64,000 nucleotides of DNA from Piliocolobus tephrosceles. Taxonomy: Eukaryota > Chordata > Mammalia > Primates > Cercopithecidae. Of the stretch, positions 36,701-47,755 are shown piece after piece. The stretch spans positions 119,693,836 through 119,757,835 of the forward strand of contig NC_045435.1 in the NCBI RefSeq assembly GCF_002776525.5, in the 5' to 3' direction. Both the position numbers and the translations under genes were made by a program. The notes beneath the pieces were generated by a model. The model was not told where the DNA came from. It made no database searches and was given only the letters and a program-made list of their open reading frames with translations. The stretch's first letter is position 1. The number at the start of each line of letters is the position of its first letter.

Positions 36701-37850
36701 GAGTCAAGTCTTGGAATTGGGGACGCTAAGAGCCTACTTGGGTGCTCTACACCCCCGTGGCCATGCTGGTACCTAAGGTGCAAGACAAAGTCCCCTTTAC
36801 TTTTGCCTCTGCTTTTCTCAAGCAGGACGAGTTTTTCCCCATAGCCTCCACAGCTAGTAATATCCCGAGTCTCACCTGAAGCCAGCAAGTCTCAGAGGCT
36901 CATCCAAAGCCCTTGATATAATACCTGGATATTGCATCAGGGCATGAGGGCTCTTCAGTTAGCAGGTGACGAATGCTGCCAGGAATGGCTCCTTTCTTTC
37001 AAGGTACTGGGTTCCCTTCTGGCCCAGGTTGTGTAGAAGTGTCATCCAGGAATGAGGGCCTGGGATGGGGGGCCTTACAACTCTGACCAATGTCCTCTCC
37101 TGCTGTGGCTGAGCTGGTATCCTAGATGCAAGGCAAAGCCCTCCCCACTCTTCCCTCTCCTCTCCTCAAGTGAAAGGAAGGCACCTGTTTTGGAGCCGTG
37201 AGCTCTGCAGCCTAGGGTTAAGAGAAGGTGATGCTAGCTCTCCCTTGGCTGCCCCAGCTGGTGTCTCAGTATGTCGTGCCCCCTCAGTCCATTGTCTCTG
37301 GGCCTAGTTCCTCACAAGGACTTGCCTATGAGTTGCAGTCTTCATAGCCTAGAGCTTTATGTCATTTCAAGTTTATTTGGAGACAAAGAGTTCTGTAGCC
37401 CTCAGTGGTGAGGTTTACTGGCGCTCAAGGTCAGACCCCTGGGCTGGGCGATTCCCCTCTGCTAAGGTTCCCTCTGTGGGTGGGCATCAGTTGAGTTTGG
37501 TCCAGGTTTCCTTTCTGCTCTACCAGGACAGCACAGAGTTCAATGCCACACAATTGCTGTGCTCTCTCTCCCCCAGTTCCCGGAGAAGCTCTCAGCACCA
37601 CGCAGCTGCTGCTAGGGGTGGGGAACGGTGGCGTTGGTGATTCAGGACTGTTTTTTTTTTTTTTTTTGTCTATCTCTTCAGTGCTTCTTTCAATGATATG
37701 AAGTGAAAACCAGGTACAATGAGGGCTCACCTAATTTTTGTTTTGTATAAAAGTGTTTTTTCTGTGTAGATTGTTAACTTGTTGTCCTTGCTGAGTAGAG
37801 GGGAGAACTGGTGGAGCCTTCTTTCCTACCCTGCCACAATGTCTATCAGT
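33740..37850 (-). mobile_element. L1 (L1MA/L1PB type) with intact 5' end, lacking ORF1 and part of ORF2
   Basis: Reading on the minus strand (right to left): 5' UTR at about 37850-35995, the inter-ORF region at 35995-35500, the N-terminal part of ORF2 at about 35500-34195, then directly the 3' UTR at about 34187-33740. The 5' UTR matches the plus-strand L1 at 47770 block by block, for example the GACCCAGCACAGT and (GA)n region at 36110-36215 against 49137-49245. The inter-ORF blocks at 35640-35990 match 53100-53860. The ORF1 counterpart of 52150-53090 is absent, and so is the second half of ORF2. A T17 run at 37651-37667 is inside the 5' UTR. Not functional. Confidence 0.82.
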
Positions 37851-38961
37851 TGGCAAATGTTATAGAGTGCCATATTTTATCTTACTCTAAGTGCACTTAA
37901 TAGCATTACTTACTTAGTTTTTAGGTATCACCTTTCATTTTCAAATCACTTTCCCACATTAACTAATTGCTGTTACACAGGGTCATTGTGACAGCACACA
38001 TGAGGACAAAGATCGACGGCAGGGTTCCTTAATATCCTTTTTTATGACTGTGTGGCAAGAGAATTAAAGAGTTGAAAGTCAGCATCTTAATGGACAAATA
38101 TAATCAAGTTGTTTTTTTCTCTATGATGTTATATAAAAGTAATTTTAAAATATTTTCCTCTACCAATTCCAAAACTTACTGAGAATATTAACAAGAAATC
38201 ATTTATTTTACCAGCTTATCCTATTCTTTAGCTTGATATTTTTAAAACTTTTCCATCATAATCTATCATTTCCTTACTTCAATTCAAGAAATGAGAAAAA
38301 CATTTTTATTTATCAGATAGTTTGATTTTAAGGAAATGACTTTTCTCTCACCTTTTACTCAGGCATTCTCAAGAACTCTGGCATTCTACAATTTAATCAG
38401 AAACAAGTTGTATCTTGGTTTAGACATTAAGTGTGAATTGTTGAGCCTCCAATATGTAACACTTCAGGCCCATAAATGTCGTTTTGTAACCTGGAGATTT
38501 AAATCATAAAGCAATACTTCGGATGCCAGAGCAGCATACACTTCCTTCTATGTCTTTCTTTATAACCTGAAAACTAAAGATGATAGTTGGATGAAATGGG
38601 GAAACACATGACGAAGTAATTTTCTGGGTAGGAATATTTTATTATGATTGTATTGCAATTATATTATGGGATTTCCATGCACTTGAAGACATAATTGTAG
38701 TATTATGTTGTATAATGTAGGTCTTATAATATTGTTTTACTGAGTGTCAGGTTATAATAACCCTTTTTTGTAAACAAAGAGAATATTTTCAGTGAGGCTA
38801 CTTCCTGAATGAGAATCATTGCCATCAGATTTTATACTATTGGAACTTCTAGTACAGTAGTAGTAGTAGTGCAGCAGGTAATCATGGGACTTTATATTCC
38901 TGAAATTAATTGCTCTCTAATAAAGGATTCTCCTTTATAGGAATGAATTACTTCCCAGATC
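37851..38961. other. No recognised feature
   Basis: AT-rich intronic sequence. A short (GTA)n tract lies near 38860-38872. Confidence 0.5.
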
Positions 38962-39088
38962 CTTGCCTTTCTTTCTCTTCCTCTCTTCCTCCCTTATTTC
39001 TTTTTTCTTCCCTCCCTCCCTTTTTTCCTCCCTCCCTCTCTCTTTTCCTCACTCCCTCCCTTTTTTCCTTTCTTCCTTCCTTTTATTA
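38962..39088 (+). repeat. CT-rich low-complexity tract
   Basis: Irregular mix of CTTT, CCTC and CCCT units. Gives the GGSEEKREGGRKK-type frame on the minus strand. Confidence 0.93.
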
Positions 39089-39319
39089 AGAAGAAAGGAG
39101 GGAAAACGATGAGAGACCAAGGAGGACATAGGAATACTGTTCCCTTGGGGGTCAGAGTGAAGCGATCATGGAAGGGAAGACTCAAGACAAATTAGGGGCT
39201 TGGTATGGTATTGAGGGTATGGGAACAGAAAGGTAGTTGGTAATAGGAAGAACCCCAGATCTGGACCTGTGATACACATCGCAGTGAGGCTTAGTAGAAA
39301 AGATGGAGGCAATAGCACA

Positions 39320-39530
39320 GGAAAGGAGAGTTGAGAGCCAAACAGGACTGGGTTCAATCTCTTCTCCACCTCAATTAGCTTCGTGCCCTTAAGCAAGTTG
39401 GCTTTCAGATTGCTATCTTCTCATTAGGAAACTTGGAATAATTTACCCACTAAAGATTATTATAGGGTGGGAGCACTGAGAGTGGTACTTGTACATGGGA
39501 GGGATTCAAAAAATAATCTAATAGTTATTT
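39320..39530 (+). mobile_element. MIR SINE, probable
   Basis: GACTGGGTTCAATCTCTTCT, TTCGTGCCCTTAAGCAAGTT, a TCTCATTAGGAAACTTGGAAT block and ATTATTATAGGGTGGG follow the MIR order. Confidence 0.68.
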
Positions 39531-39701
39531 AAAGTAGTCATAGGTCAAAGAGAAATTCCATATGGCGGATAAGCAATAAACGTACTGTTGGGGCTCTGCA
39601 AATGATACCCAAAAATGAAAACCTCAGAAGCAGCCTTAGGAGCAAAGTCTCTCTCTGACCTTCTCCTGCCTGTCTGTCTCTCCTGCTCATAGGTCATAGC
39701 T

Positions 39702-39759
39702 AGGTCATAGAAGCTAGAACTCCCTCTATGAGGAGCCAGGTCATAGAAGCTAGAACTCC
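39702..39759 (+). repeat. 22-bp direct repeat with 36-bp period
   Basis: AGGTCATAGAAGCTAGAACT (plus CC) occurs at 39702-39723 and exactly again at 39738-39759. It lies in a 600-base stretch (39540-40150) that looks like an old LTR, though I cannot name it. Confidence 0.85.
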
Positions 39760-40689
39760 TTTTCCCCAAAGGTAGCCATAAAGTCTAAAAATATTATTTT
39801 AACATTCCCCTACTTTTAGTGTAACAACTGACCATAAAGAAATGGAATGACATCCCTCATTCTAGAGTGGTCCTACCCCAAACCCAGGAGAAGGGAATGC
39901 CATATAGAGAAGTCAAGAAGAACTGAACAGACAAAACTTGCTGGGTTTTCCACCCAGTCTATTTCCATTAACGCATATTCCTTTTTCCCAATCACATTTC
40001 TACATGGCTCTCCCTGCATCATAGAACCTAAGTATAAACATGGACAGTGTCTTGTATATCTTTGGGTCTTCATTCTGAAGGTTCCTGTGTCATATAAATC
40101 TATGATCAAATGAATTTTTTGTGCTTTTCTCTTGTTAACCTGTCTTTGGTTATAGGGGTATTGGCCATGCCATTTATCATGAGGAGGAAAGGGGTCACTG
40201 TCCTCTCTACCCTTATAACACCATCCAGGTAAATTCTAGGCAGAGTGGAGAAACAGATCATTTTGGCTTTAGGCAGCACTTTTGTGTTTCATGACACACT
40301 TCCCAATGAGTTATTCTGTGAGCCAGCTCTGTAAGCCAGCTCTACTCTGGTCCCCTTTCTGAATGTCTCCTTTGTATCCCATTCTCTCTTTATTTTCCTC
40401 TTAGAAATTATGTTCTGCTATTAGCAGTATGCCAGTATCAAGGGCCAGTTACACTTATTTACATTAAAGAAGTAGAAGCTTAAAAGAGGAGCCTAAAGTG
40501 GGTATTGACTAACACAAAGGACGTACATCATTAGTGATAGAAATTTTAAGAACCACTTGAGGAAGCAGGTGAAGAATAATTTCTCATTCCAAAATTACCT
40601 GTGGCTGGAGGTTTATCACCTAAGTTCCTCAGAACTATTATGGTTGGGCTTTATGAGTATAGTGAGAAGGTTCTCAAGATCATGATATT
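39760..40689. other. Unassigned stretch, possibly an old LTR at its left
   Basis: No coding support; the opposed frames at 39847-40113 and 39873-40109 are mutual shadows. The family is not recognised. Confidence 0.4.
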
Positions 40690-40854
40690 TTATATAAAAT
40701 TTTGTGTGCATGTATACCTTTCTGATGGAGAGGGTCTACAGTTTTCATAAGATTCCCAAAGGGATGTTTGACCTCCCAAATTTTAAGAACTATGGATTAA
40801 TATACTCTCTAGAGTACAAAATAATGGCAACACTTGCATTCTAGTGCTTTGCTA

Positions 40855-40990
40855 CTTTGTGTGGTTCTCAGAGAGCATCAGGAGCAACACCTGGGGATAT
40901 GAGAAATGCAGAATCTCAGGTTTACATTGAATGAGAATCTGCATTTTCACATGGTGATTTGTGTGCATGTTGAAATTTGAGAAGCCGCGT
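40855..40990 (+). mobile_element. MER5A-like hAT DNA transposon
   Basis: TGGTTCTCAGAGAGCATCAG, CAACACCTGGGGATATGAGA, AATGCAGAATCTCAGG, GAATCTGCATTTTCACATGG and TGTTGAAATTTGAGAAGCC match the MER5A order end to end. A related hAT tail may lie at 40690-40795. Confidence 0.83.
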
Positions 40991-41109
40991 TCCCATAGTC
41001 AAGAGATCAGGCCCTGTATTCTGAATTCGTACTCTGGCTCTGCCAAATACTAGTGTCGTAAGCTTCGATTTATAATATTGCATGTCATAACACCAAACTT
41101 AAGAGTTAA

Positions 41110-41270
41110 TCTCAGAACTTCAGACCTGAGTTTGACAATTACTTGCTGACTTTGGCAAATCATTGAAACTGTGTGGATGAATCTCTATTTCTTTACCTAT
41201 GAGATATAGAAGTAGATTAGCTCTTTTTCAGCTCTCAATTCTGGAGTTTACCTTTTGTTTCCCACACAGG
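41110..41270 (+). mobile_element. MIR SINE, probable
   Basis: CAGACCTGAGTTTGACAATT, TTGCTGACTTTGGCAAATCA, TCTATTTCTTTACCTATGAG, then a TCAGCTCTCAATTCTGGAGT tail. Confidence 0.72.
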
Positions 41271-41863
41271 TGATTTGTAATGGCCTCTCATCTATTGAAA
41301 TGCTTTTTGTCAACATTCACCAAATGTCTCTTAAACGCTGAAAGGCACACTGATTTCTTTCTTCTTTGAAATTCTATTATACATTTTGTATCATTCAATT
41401 TATCACTTTATGATGTGCTAAAATTGTCTCTAATTGTTTGATTTACACGTTTTTTCTTCCAAGTTTGGGGCCATATAATTGAAGTCCAGGCTACGTCTAG
41501 TCTATTTCTTTCCTTGTTATCTTTATCATAGCACAGAACACATTGTAGATGCTCAATACATCTTTGAGGATTGAATGCCATGTTTTGAGAGACGATATCT
41601 GTAAATGACACATTGAATAGTATCAACTTCATTAATTTAGTTATAAATTGGTTGTGTTAAGCCATTTATTTCCTAGGGAGATAGCTATGAAATTTTCTAA
41701 ATCAAGCTGTTTACATATCAATATGAGCTCTTGAATGAATAAATCCTAGTTACATTTAGAAACAGCCCAGTTGAATAGGTAAGAGGAAAAGGAATGCATT
41801 GAGCTATTTTCCTGCTTCTCAGAACTTTCTTGCCTTTAGTAATTGGAAATGTATAAATACCTA
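41271..41863. other. No recognised feature
   Basis: AT-rich intronic sequence. Confidence 0.5.
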
Positions 41864-41973
41864 TGTGTGTGTGTGTGTGTGTGTACATATATATATATAT
41901 ATGCACATACACATATTACAAGTATATGAGTGTATATATACTCTATATGTATATGTATACACACATACACACA
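41864..41973 (+). repeat. (TG)n(TA)n compound microsatellite
   Basis: Pure TG units, then TA units, then mixed CATA and GTATA units to ACACACATACACAC. Confidence 0.95.
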
Positions 41974-42049
41974 GAGCAAATTAAGTTATTATACAAAAAT
42001 AGTAAAACTGGATACTGTTTTTAACTCTTTAATAAGGGATGCTCTTTTT

Positions 42050-42390
42050 ATGAAGCAGAAATTTATTCTCATAGTTCTGGAGGCTGGGAGTCAAAGATTA
42101 AGGCACCGTCAGATTTGCTGTCTGGTGGGGACCTACTTTCTGCTTCCTAGACAGTGCCTTCCACCTGTGCCCTCACATAGTGGAAGGAGCAGACAAGCTT
42201 CCTTGGACCTCCTTTATAAGGGCATTCGGCCCATTCTTGAAGGTTCTACTCTCCTGACCTAATTACCTTTCAAAATTTCCACCTCCTTGTATCATCATCT
42301 TGTGGGTGAAGGTTTCAACATATGAATTAGGTGGTTGGGGGGTGGGGAGAAGGCCAGAAATACAAGCATTCAGACCATAGCAGTGCCCAT
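42050..42390 (-). mobile_element. MaLR LTR, MLT1/MST-like, truncated
   Basis: ATTTATTCTCATAGTTCTGG, a CTGTCTGGTGGGGACC block, CTCACATAGTGGAAGGAGCA, CTTTATAAGGGCATTCGGCC, CTGACCTAATTACC, TTTCAACATATGAATT and CATTCAGACCATAGCAGTG give the reversed LTR order. The end that should read TGTATTAGT is missing. It directly precedes the relic exon. Confidence 0.78.
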
Positions 42391-42431
42391 TAAGAATTGT
42401 GAAGGGTCTAAACTTTTATGTTATTTTCTAG

Positions 42432-42530
42432 TTACCTATTAACAAGTTTGCTCACCATTTCCAGCATAATGAGCAATACAAATATTGTGATGCTTACTTG
42501 GAGAAAGAAATGTTAAAAATCTTACAATGA
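42432..42530 (+). pseudogene. Decayed duplicate of the WDR49 exon at 43862
   Basis: Bases 42456-42511 match 43890-43945 of the real exon at 47 of 56 positions by my hand count, without gaps. The match extends, with small gaps, to the CTAG|TTAC acceptor-like start at 42431/42432 and to an AATGACA near 42530. In the exon's frame, 42463-42513 reads SIMSNTNIVMLTWRKKC and then hits a TAA at 42514, against SNTNSVVLAWREK in the real exon. The true phase after the acceptor would give an immediate TAA (TT ACC TAT TAA), so it cannot be used as a coding exon. No donor equivalent is clear. It looks like an old local duplication, not a processed copy, because an intron-like acceptor precedes it. Confidence 0.75.
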
Positions 42531-42539
42531 CAGAAGGCA

Positions 42540-43861
42540 TAAGACTTCCATGTCAGAGAGAAAAAAAGACTATGATTCTCAAGAGAGCAACAGCATAAAT
42601 ATTATCACATTTATTTCAGTTCCCCTGGCCATCAAGTCCACAGAGGCAATGCAGATGGGCCCAGACAAATCCCTGCACAGGCACTGTATTCCATTACAGT
42701 AAAGGAGCCCCAAACCTAAGGAATCTGAATCTTTTATGTTGGACAGAAGGCATGCCTAACTTTTGCTCCAGAGGAAGATATTATCTTTATTATTCTGGGC
42801 AAAGGGAGACGCTATCTTTACATTCTATGGCTGTTTGCTATGCAAACAAAAACTCTTTGAAAAGATAATCCACAACAAAGGGCAGTGAGTTCTTAGCTTC
42901 ACAAGAAGTGCAGAAATGCTAGCAATCCATCGAGAATTGACTCCCCAGAATACGTTACCCCTGATTCTACATAATAAATTGATCACAAATATTTCTGAGC
43001 CACTCTACTAAAACAAACTTCCCTTAAGCTTTATCAAACAACAGCATCCCTCTTTGTGTGGGGCAGGAATTTGATCTTGAGGTCAAATAAGAAATCCTCC
43101 AACTGTGGGACACAAATAATTGAGCACAATGCCAAAGAGAATTTCTGCCTAACCACAACTTGGTGGTTTCAAGTTGATCAAAGAGCAACTATGGCTATTC
43201 ATTGGCCTTCTGGAGCCTGTGGGTGTGAGAGTAATGGCAAGGTTCTCCTGACAAAAGGTAGTAGGATCTTTATCCTTGCTTGGAAAGTGTGAATTTGCTC
43301 CACAATGTCTGGCACTGGCTCATCAGGAATGCAGAAGAGCCACTTTGACCTGAGCCTGTAGCTTTGCTTGTGAATCTTGGCAAGGAGTTGAGTCCTGGCC
43401 ATTTCACTCTCCAACAGTTTAGATCAGTCAAAATTTAAATAAACCATTGTTTAGGCATGAGCTGGACCTTTGGGGAGCAGCAGATGGTTGATAAGCTCCT
43501 GCTTGTCCCAGACCCAGGAGGAGGAACATAAGAATTTGGCCAATTACTCATCTTAGAGCTTCAGAACCCCATATGATTATTGTGATTAACATTGTTTCAT
43601 GCCATGTGTTCCAATTTTTAAAACTTCAAGGTATCTCTAGATTGGGGGCAAAGTCAGAATGTAGAATTTCCTGTAATTTCTCAATGGAATCATTTTGTGG
43701 GAGGTGGAAGAAGGGGTTTGTGAGGTGTTTTTTAAGTGTCAGTTTGTATCATCATAGTTTGAGTTTAATTTTTAACTTTACATGTTAAAACAGTTCCATT
43801 TTACTAATATCTTGTGAAGAATCAACTAAAGATTGTTTTTCTCTTTTTAATTTTTTATTAG
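42540..43861. other. Unassigned stretch between relic exon and real exon
   Basis: About 1.3 kb, less AT-rich in the middle (42610-43420), possibly an old LTR I cannot name. The frames at 43056-43292 and 43199-43414 overlap on opposite strands and show no domain. It ends in the T-rich acceptor tract of the exon at 43862. Confidence 0.45.
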
Positions 43862-44029
43862 TTACTTACAACGCATCTTTAGATGCTATCATTTCCAGTA
43901 CAACCAGCAATACAAATAGTGTGGTGCTAGCTTGGAGAGAGAAATCAAAAACGCATCTTAATATGACATCCTTCAACATTGCCCAGGGCATTCATGCTTT
44001 TGATTATCACTCTCGGCTCAATTTAATTG
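43862..44029 (+). CDS. WDR49: WDR49 exon, 55 codons with split codons at both ends
   Basis: The acceptor is a long T-rich tract ending TTATTAG at 43861; the donor is TTG|GTAGGT at 44029/44030. The first two bases complete a Val codon with the G left by the previous exon, giving WVRQVTYNASLDAI. The product includes SSTTSNTNSVVLAWREKSK and then NIAQGIHAFDYHSRLNLI, and the final G completes an Ala codon with the next exon. SVVLAWREK is a WD-type strand ending in the aromatic position, and HAFDYHSRLNLIA opens the next blade. The preceding intron is 17.5 kb and is packed with mobile elements. A decayed second copy of this exon lies about 1.43 kb upstream (42432-42530). Confidence 0.93.
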
Positions 44030-44412
44030 GTAGGTAAAATAAATCTTGATAACTATGAGGGCCTCATAAATAGTCTGGGGTGCATTTGTATGCGTGGAGC
44101 CTTCTCCACCTTGTTGTTTTATTGCTAGAGAGACCATCTTGAGCAGCTCACATTTTATTGCCTGAGAATGTCTGATAATGATGTATTATGATGGGTAGTG
44201 TATATGAACTACATTGGGGTAAAAATATGAGAAAGTGCCCAATGCTTTAATTAGTCCTTTTTATTACAATTGGTGAAGGGTGCAAAATGATATAGAGAAG
44301 GAAAACAGTTTGTGCAGCATCTGCCATTCTGCCATCTTCCTAACACCACTAAATGCTCCACCCAAACAAATGCATTTTTTCATTGCTACTACTACAGCTA
44401 CCACTACCAGCG

Positions 44413-44414
<2 letters not shown>

Positions 44415-44444
<30 letters not shown>
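44415..44444 (+). repeat. (CA)n microsatellite
   Basis: About 15 CA units in the intron after the exon at 43862. Confidence 0.95.
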
Positions 44445-44445
<1 letters not shown>

Positions 44446-45271
44446 CCATACACAAGGGAACTGCAAAATGTAGACTGTTTTTCAATTACCTTTCAGAATA
44501 CAATCTCTAATGATTTTTGAAAATGTTCAGATTATCCCAGTTTTGTTTAGTAGGGGGGAGTTCTTTTGATGTAAAAAAAAGTATATTTTAGCTGAGGAAA
44601 TATAAAGTTTCTCAGGCATTAACTATTTAAATTAAAAATTTAGATATTCTGAAAGCTGATAATTTGATATACATATATGATATTAGTTCAAATATAAAAA
44701 TGAAGTATAGATGTATTATTGAAAAATTAATATGGTGGTTACAGAGCATACATATGGTGTACAGAATGGGTCATATTAACTCACATTCAATAGTTGTCAT
44801 TCATACAAAGAGTATTAATATTAGCTAAGGAGCTGTGTCCATAAAATTCCCAAAATAATGCCTGACAATCACAGTAACAGATACCTTGAATATGAATTCA
44901 TGAATATGCCAACATCAAATCTTCAAGGAGTACTGTAGATTTATTAGAGAAGGATAGAGGAGTTGGTGACTCATTTTGGCAAGGACTCAAATAGCAACTA
45001 TTTAATATATTGATTGGTTAATCATTTCAGTCTCTGTATAATAATAATTACTTTGAACCTGCTATAGTGCTGGAAAAAATAAGGATGATTAAGTTCAGCT
45101 CCACAACTGGCCCTAAACTAGGAAGCAACAAAGGGTATTGTGTTGTATTGAATAGATACATTTCCTGTTCTTGAAGAGCTCCCTAAATATAACTGATTGA
45201 TGTACAAAAATATCTTATTCCATTAATAAAGCAGGTGAAAAGTATATTTGTGCTGCTTGTTTGCTTGCACG
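44446..45271. other. No recognised feature
   Basis: AT-rich intron sequence. Confidence 0.5.
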
Positions 45272-45273
45272 TA

Positions 45274-45592
45274 CAGTCGTGCATTGCTTAATGATGGGGA
45301 TAGAAAGGCATCATTAGGTGATTTTCCATTGTGTGAACATCACAGAGTGTACTTACACAAAGAGATGGTGTAGCCTACTACACAGCTAAGCTATACGCTA
45401 TAGCCTATTGCTCCTAGGCTACAAACTTCTATAGCATGTGACTTACTAAACACTGTAGACAATTGTAACACAATGGTATTTATGTATCTAATCTTATAAA
45501 AGGTACAGTAAAAATACCATATTAGAGTCTCATGGGACCATATTCGTATATGCTGTATGTTGTTGACTGAAATGTTATGAAATGCATGACTG
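45274..45592. mobile_element. Short nonautonomous Tigger/MER6-like DNA transposon with TIRs and TA duplication
   Basis: The left end CAGTCGTGCATT and the inverse of the right end, CAGTCATGCATT, form terminal inverted repeats, with TA on both outer sides (45272-45273 and 45593-45594). The interior has GTGTACTTACACAAAGAGAT, AGCCTATTGCTCCTAGGCTA and AATTGTAACACAATGGTATT, a known human MITE sequence. I am sure of the element type, less sure of the family name. It has no coding capacity at 319 bases. Confidence 0.85.
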
Positions 45593-45594
45593 TA

Positions 45595-46063
45595 TTTGAT
45601 TATTTGATAATTTGTCTTTTTATACTTTTTAATTAATTTGTGAACTTTCAACATTGTTTTCTTTCTTTCTTACTCCTGGGATAACTTTAACACTGCCTAC
45701 ATTTCTAGGTGAAGCTGGCTGGAGAGGGGAAATATCAGGATTAGAAAGAAGGATTCTGTCCCCTCCTGGTTGGGCTGTTGGTTGGTTTCTAAATGGGACT
45801 ATATGTTTTCTTTCTCCTCATACATAGCCTTTTCCCCTTTAGGAATTTTTTCTTCCCTATTCCCTCCATTTCAACTATTTCTATTGACAGAACTCATGCC
45901 CTATTAGCCTGGTCTAGTTAGACAATGGCAAAACAGGGTGCATTAGTCAACCTACAGTTGACATTTATCAAGCTACAGTTACATGGTGAACTCATTTCAC
46001 AAAGAAAATGCTGTGGGCTATTTATGCTATTAAAAACTTTTTTTTCTTTCTAATTCTGATTAG
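45595..46063. other. Intron end with acceptor tract
   Basis: No repeat recognised. Ends in the acceptor at 46063. Confidence 0.55.
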
Positions 46064-46212
46064 CAACTGCTGGCATTAACAATAAAGTTTGCCTTTGGAA
46101 TCCCTATGTTGTCTCTAAACCAGTGGGTGTCCTTTGGGGCCACTCAGCCAGTGTAATAGCCGTCCAATTCTTTGTGGAAAGAAAACAACTTTTCAGCTTC
46201 TCCAAGGATAAA
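46064..46212 (+). CDS. WDR49: WDR49 exon, last one in the window, 49 codons plus two bases
   Basis: The acceptor ends GATTAG at 46063, behind a TTTTTTTTCTTTC tract; the donor AAA|GTAAGT at 46212/46213 is a consensus site. The product is (A)TAGINNKVCLWNPYVVSK, then PVGVLWGHSASVIAVQFF, ending LFSFSKDK. It contains the clearest WD-repeat signature in the window: a Gly-His pair in WGHSASVIAV and the closing VCLWNP, which stands for the Trp-Asp dipeptide of the previous blade. The exon ends in the middle of a blade, before the expected closing strand, so at least one more exon is required downstream. I found no continuation in the remaining 17.8 kb of intron. Confidence 0.93.
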
Positions 46213-46724
46213 GTAAGTAACATTGTTCTTTTAATTAGTTTAGTTTTGCTTCCCTGGTTCCTACCCAAATCAATTCTGGGATCTGAATTTCTCTGAGAGA
46301 TTGTGTCAGTTTTTAAAATAGACTGGCTAGCTACTTATGTTTTTGGAAATCTATATTTGGAAAAGGTGTTGGTTGATGGTTACTTAACAGTAGTCCTAGA
46401 CAACTGGGCAAAGTATTTCATTAAATTTTTTCAAATCATATACTCAGGGATTTAATCTTTATTGGACTCTCAATATGTCACACCTTGACAGCTTCCAATG
46501 TTCTCACAAATTCAATAGAAAAAACAGAAAATGAAATGTTGCTTTGATAAGATAGTGGCCAGGCATAGTCAATTAGATATGATTGCTTTGGTATTGAAGA
46601 GACTCAGTTAATTAGAAATTGAAGTTAATCTGAAGAATATCAAACACATTAAGAACCTTTTAATTAAATGCATCAGTTCATCTCTGTTTTATGATATTGA
46701 TGGGATATTTTAAATATGGTGGAA
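46213..46724. other. Start of the last intron, no recognised feature
   Basis: Begins with the consensus donor GTAAGT. I see no repeat or frame of note. Confidence 0.55.
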
Positions 46725-46865
46725 AAAAATATGGCACTGGAGTCATAGAGTCCAGGTTGAATCCTGACAACACTATTTATCACTTATATCCACTTAGGCA
46801 AATTTCTCCTCTGAGTCTTGACTTTTGTTCCTTGGTAAAATTTCAATCTTACTTAATGCCCAACT
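46725..46865 (+). mobile_element. MIR SINE, probable
   Basis: GGCACTGGAGTCATAGAGTC, AGGTTGAATCCTGACAACAC, ATATCCACTTAGGCAAATTT and a CCTCTGAGTCTTGACTTTTG block follow the MIR order. Confidence 0.72.
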
Positions 46866-47279
46866 TAAAGATCCAGTTAACATGATAGATTTCAAGATAG
46901 TTGGTTATGAAGAGGAGGGTGCATATAAAGTGTTTTGATGATAGTCTTTGAGACTCTTTGAGTGAATATAAATTTTTGGTGTATTTGAAAATATATGCAA
47001 ATATAATTTACATAGAAATTCATCTTCAACTCCTTAGCCACACCCCATAAATTCTACCAAAAATTCTACCAAAATTAACCACCATAAATTCTACCAAACT
47101 TACTTATTTTACTGTATTACCTAGTATGTCAACTTTTTCTTGAACTTCAACAATCAACTGCCAATTCCTGTTGATTTTATCATCAAAATATGTTGATCAG
47201 TTTCACCTCTCCATCTCAGCTGCTACTGCTATAATGCAAAATTTTATTTTCTTTTCCCCAAAATACTGCAAAGATTTTC

Positions 47280-47755
47280 TAACATATCTCTTTATTTTCA
47301 GACTGATCTGACTCTAATTTGCCCTCCATTCTGCTAATTTGCAAGTAGCTTGCAGAACAATTTTTCAGTCTTTCATCTCTGCCCTCTATGTAAATATGAA
47401 CCCCAAAATTCTTAAACTTTTATACAAAGCTCCCCCATCTACTAGTCCCGCTTCACTTCCCACTTTTCTCTTTCAAATTCATTTAATGCTCCAGTCGTAT
47501 TAAATTATTATCTTTTCTCACTATGCAGTTTCATGGCTTTGCAATGTGCTCTTCCTTCTGCCTTCAATTCCCTGTCTTCTATTAATTTTCAGACGCCTAT
47601 TTATCCTCCACATTTTAGACTTTTTGAAGTCTCTTATGCGGACATAGGTGTTTCTTTCTGTGTGCTCCTGTTGCATTTGTGTGTCTCTCATTACAGCATG
47701 TATCATGCTGTACTGATATTGTTAGTTTGCTTTCTTAAGACGCATCGAGATTGAA
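47280..47755 (-). mobile_element. L2 LINE 3' region, probable
   Basis: CTTTGCAATGTGCTCTTCCT, CTGCCTTCAATTCCC, and later TGTGCTCCTGTTGCATTTGT resemble the reversed L2 end. Diverged. Confidence 0.62.

Noticed and set aside
37359..37730. GC-richer opposed frames of 93 and 99 residues
   Set aside because: They are the 5' UTR of the minus-strand L1, which is naturally GC-richer, and they overlap each other.
39702..39759. Two 22-bp repeats with a 14-bp spacer, considered as a minimal CRISPR-like unit
   Set aside because: Only two copies, in a primate intron, within a likely old LTR.
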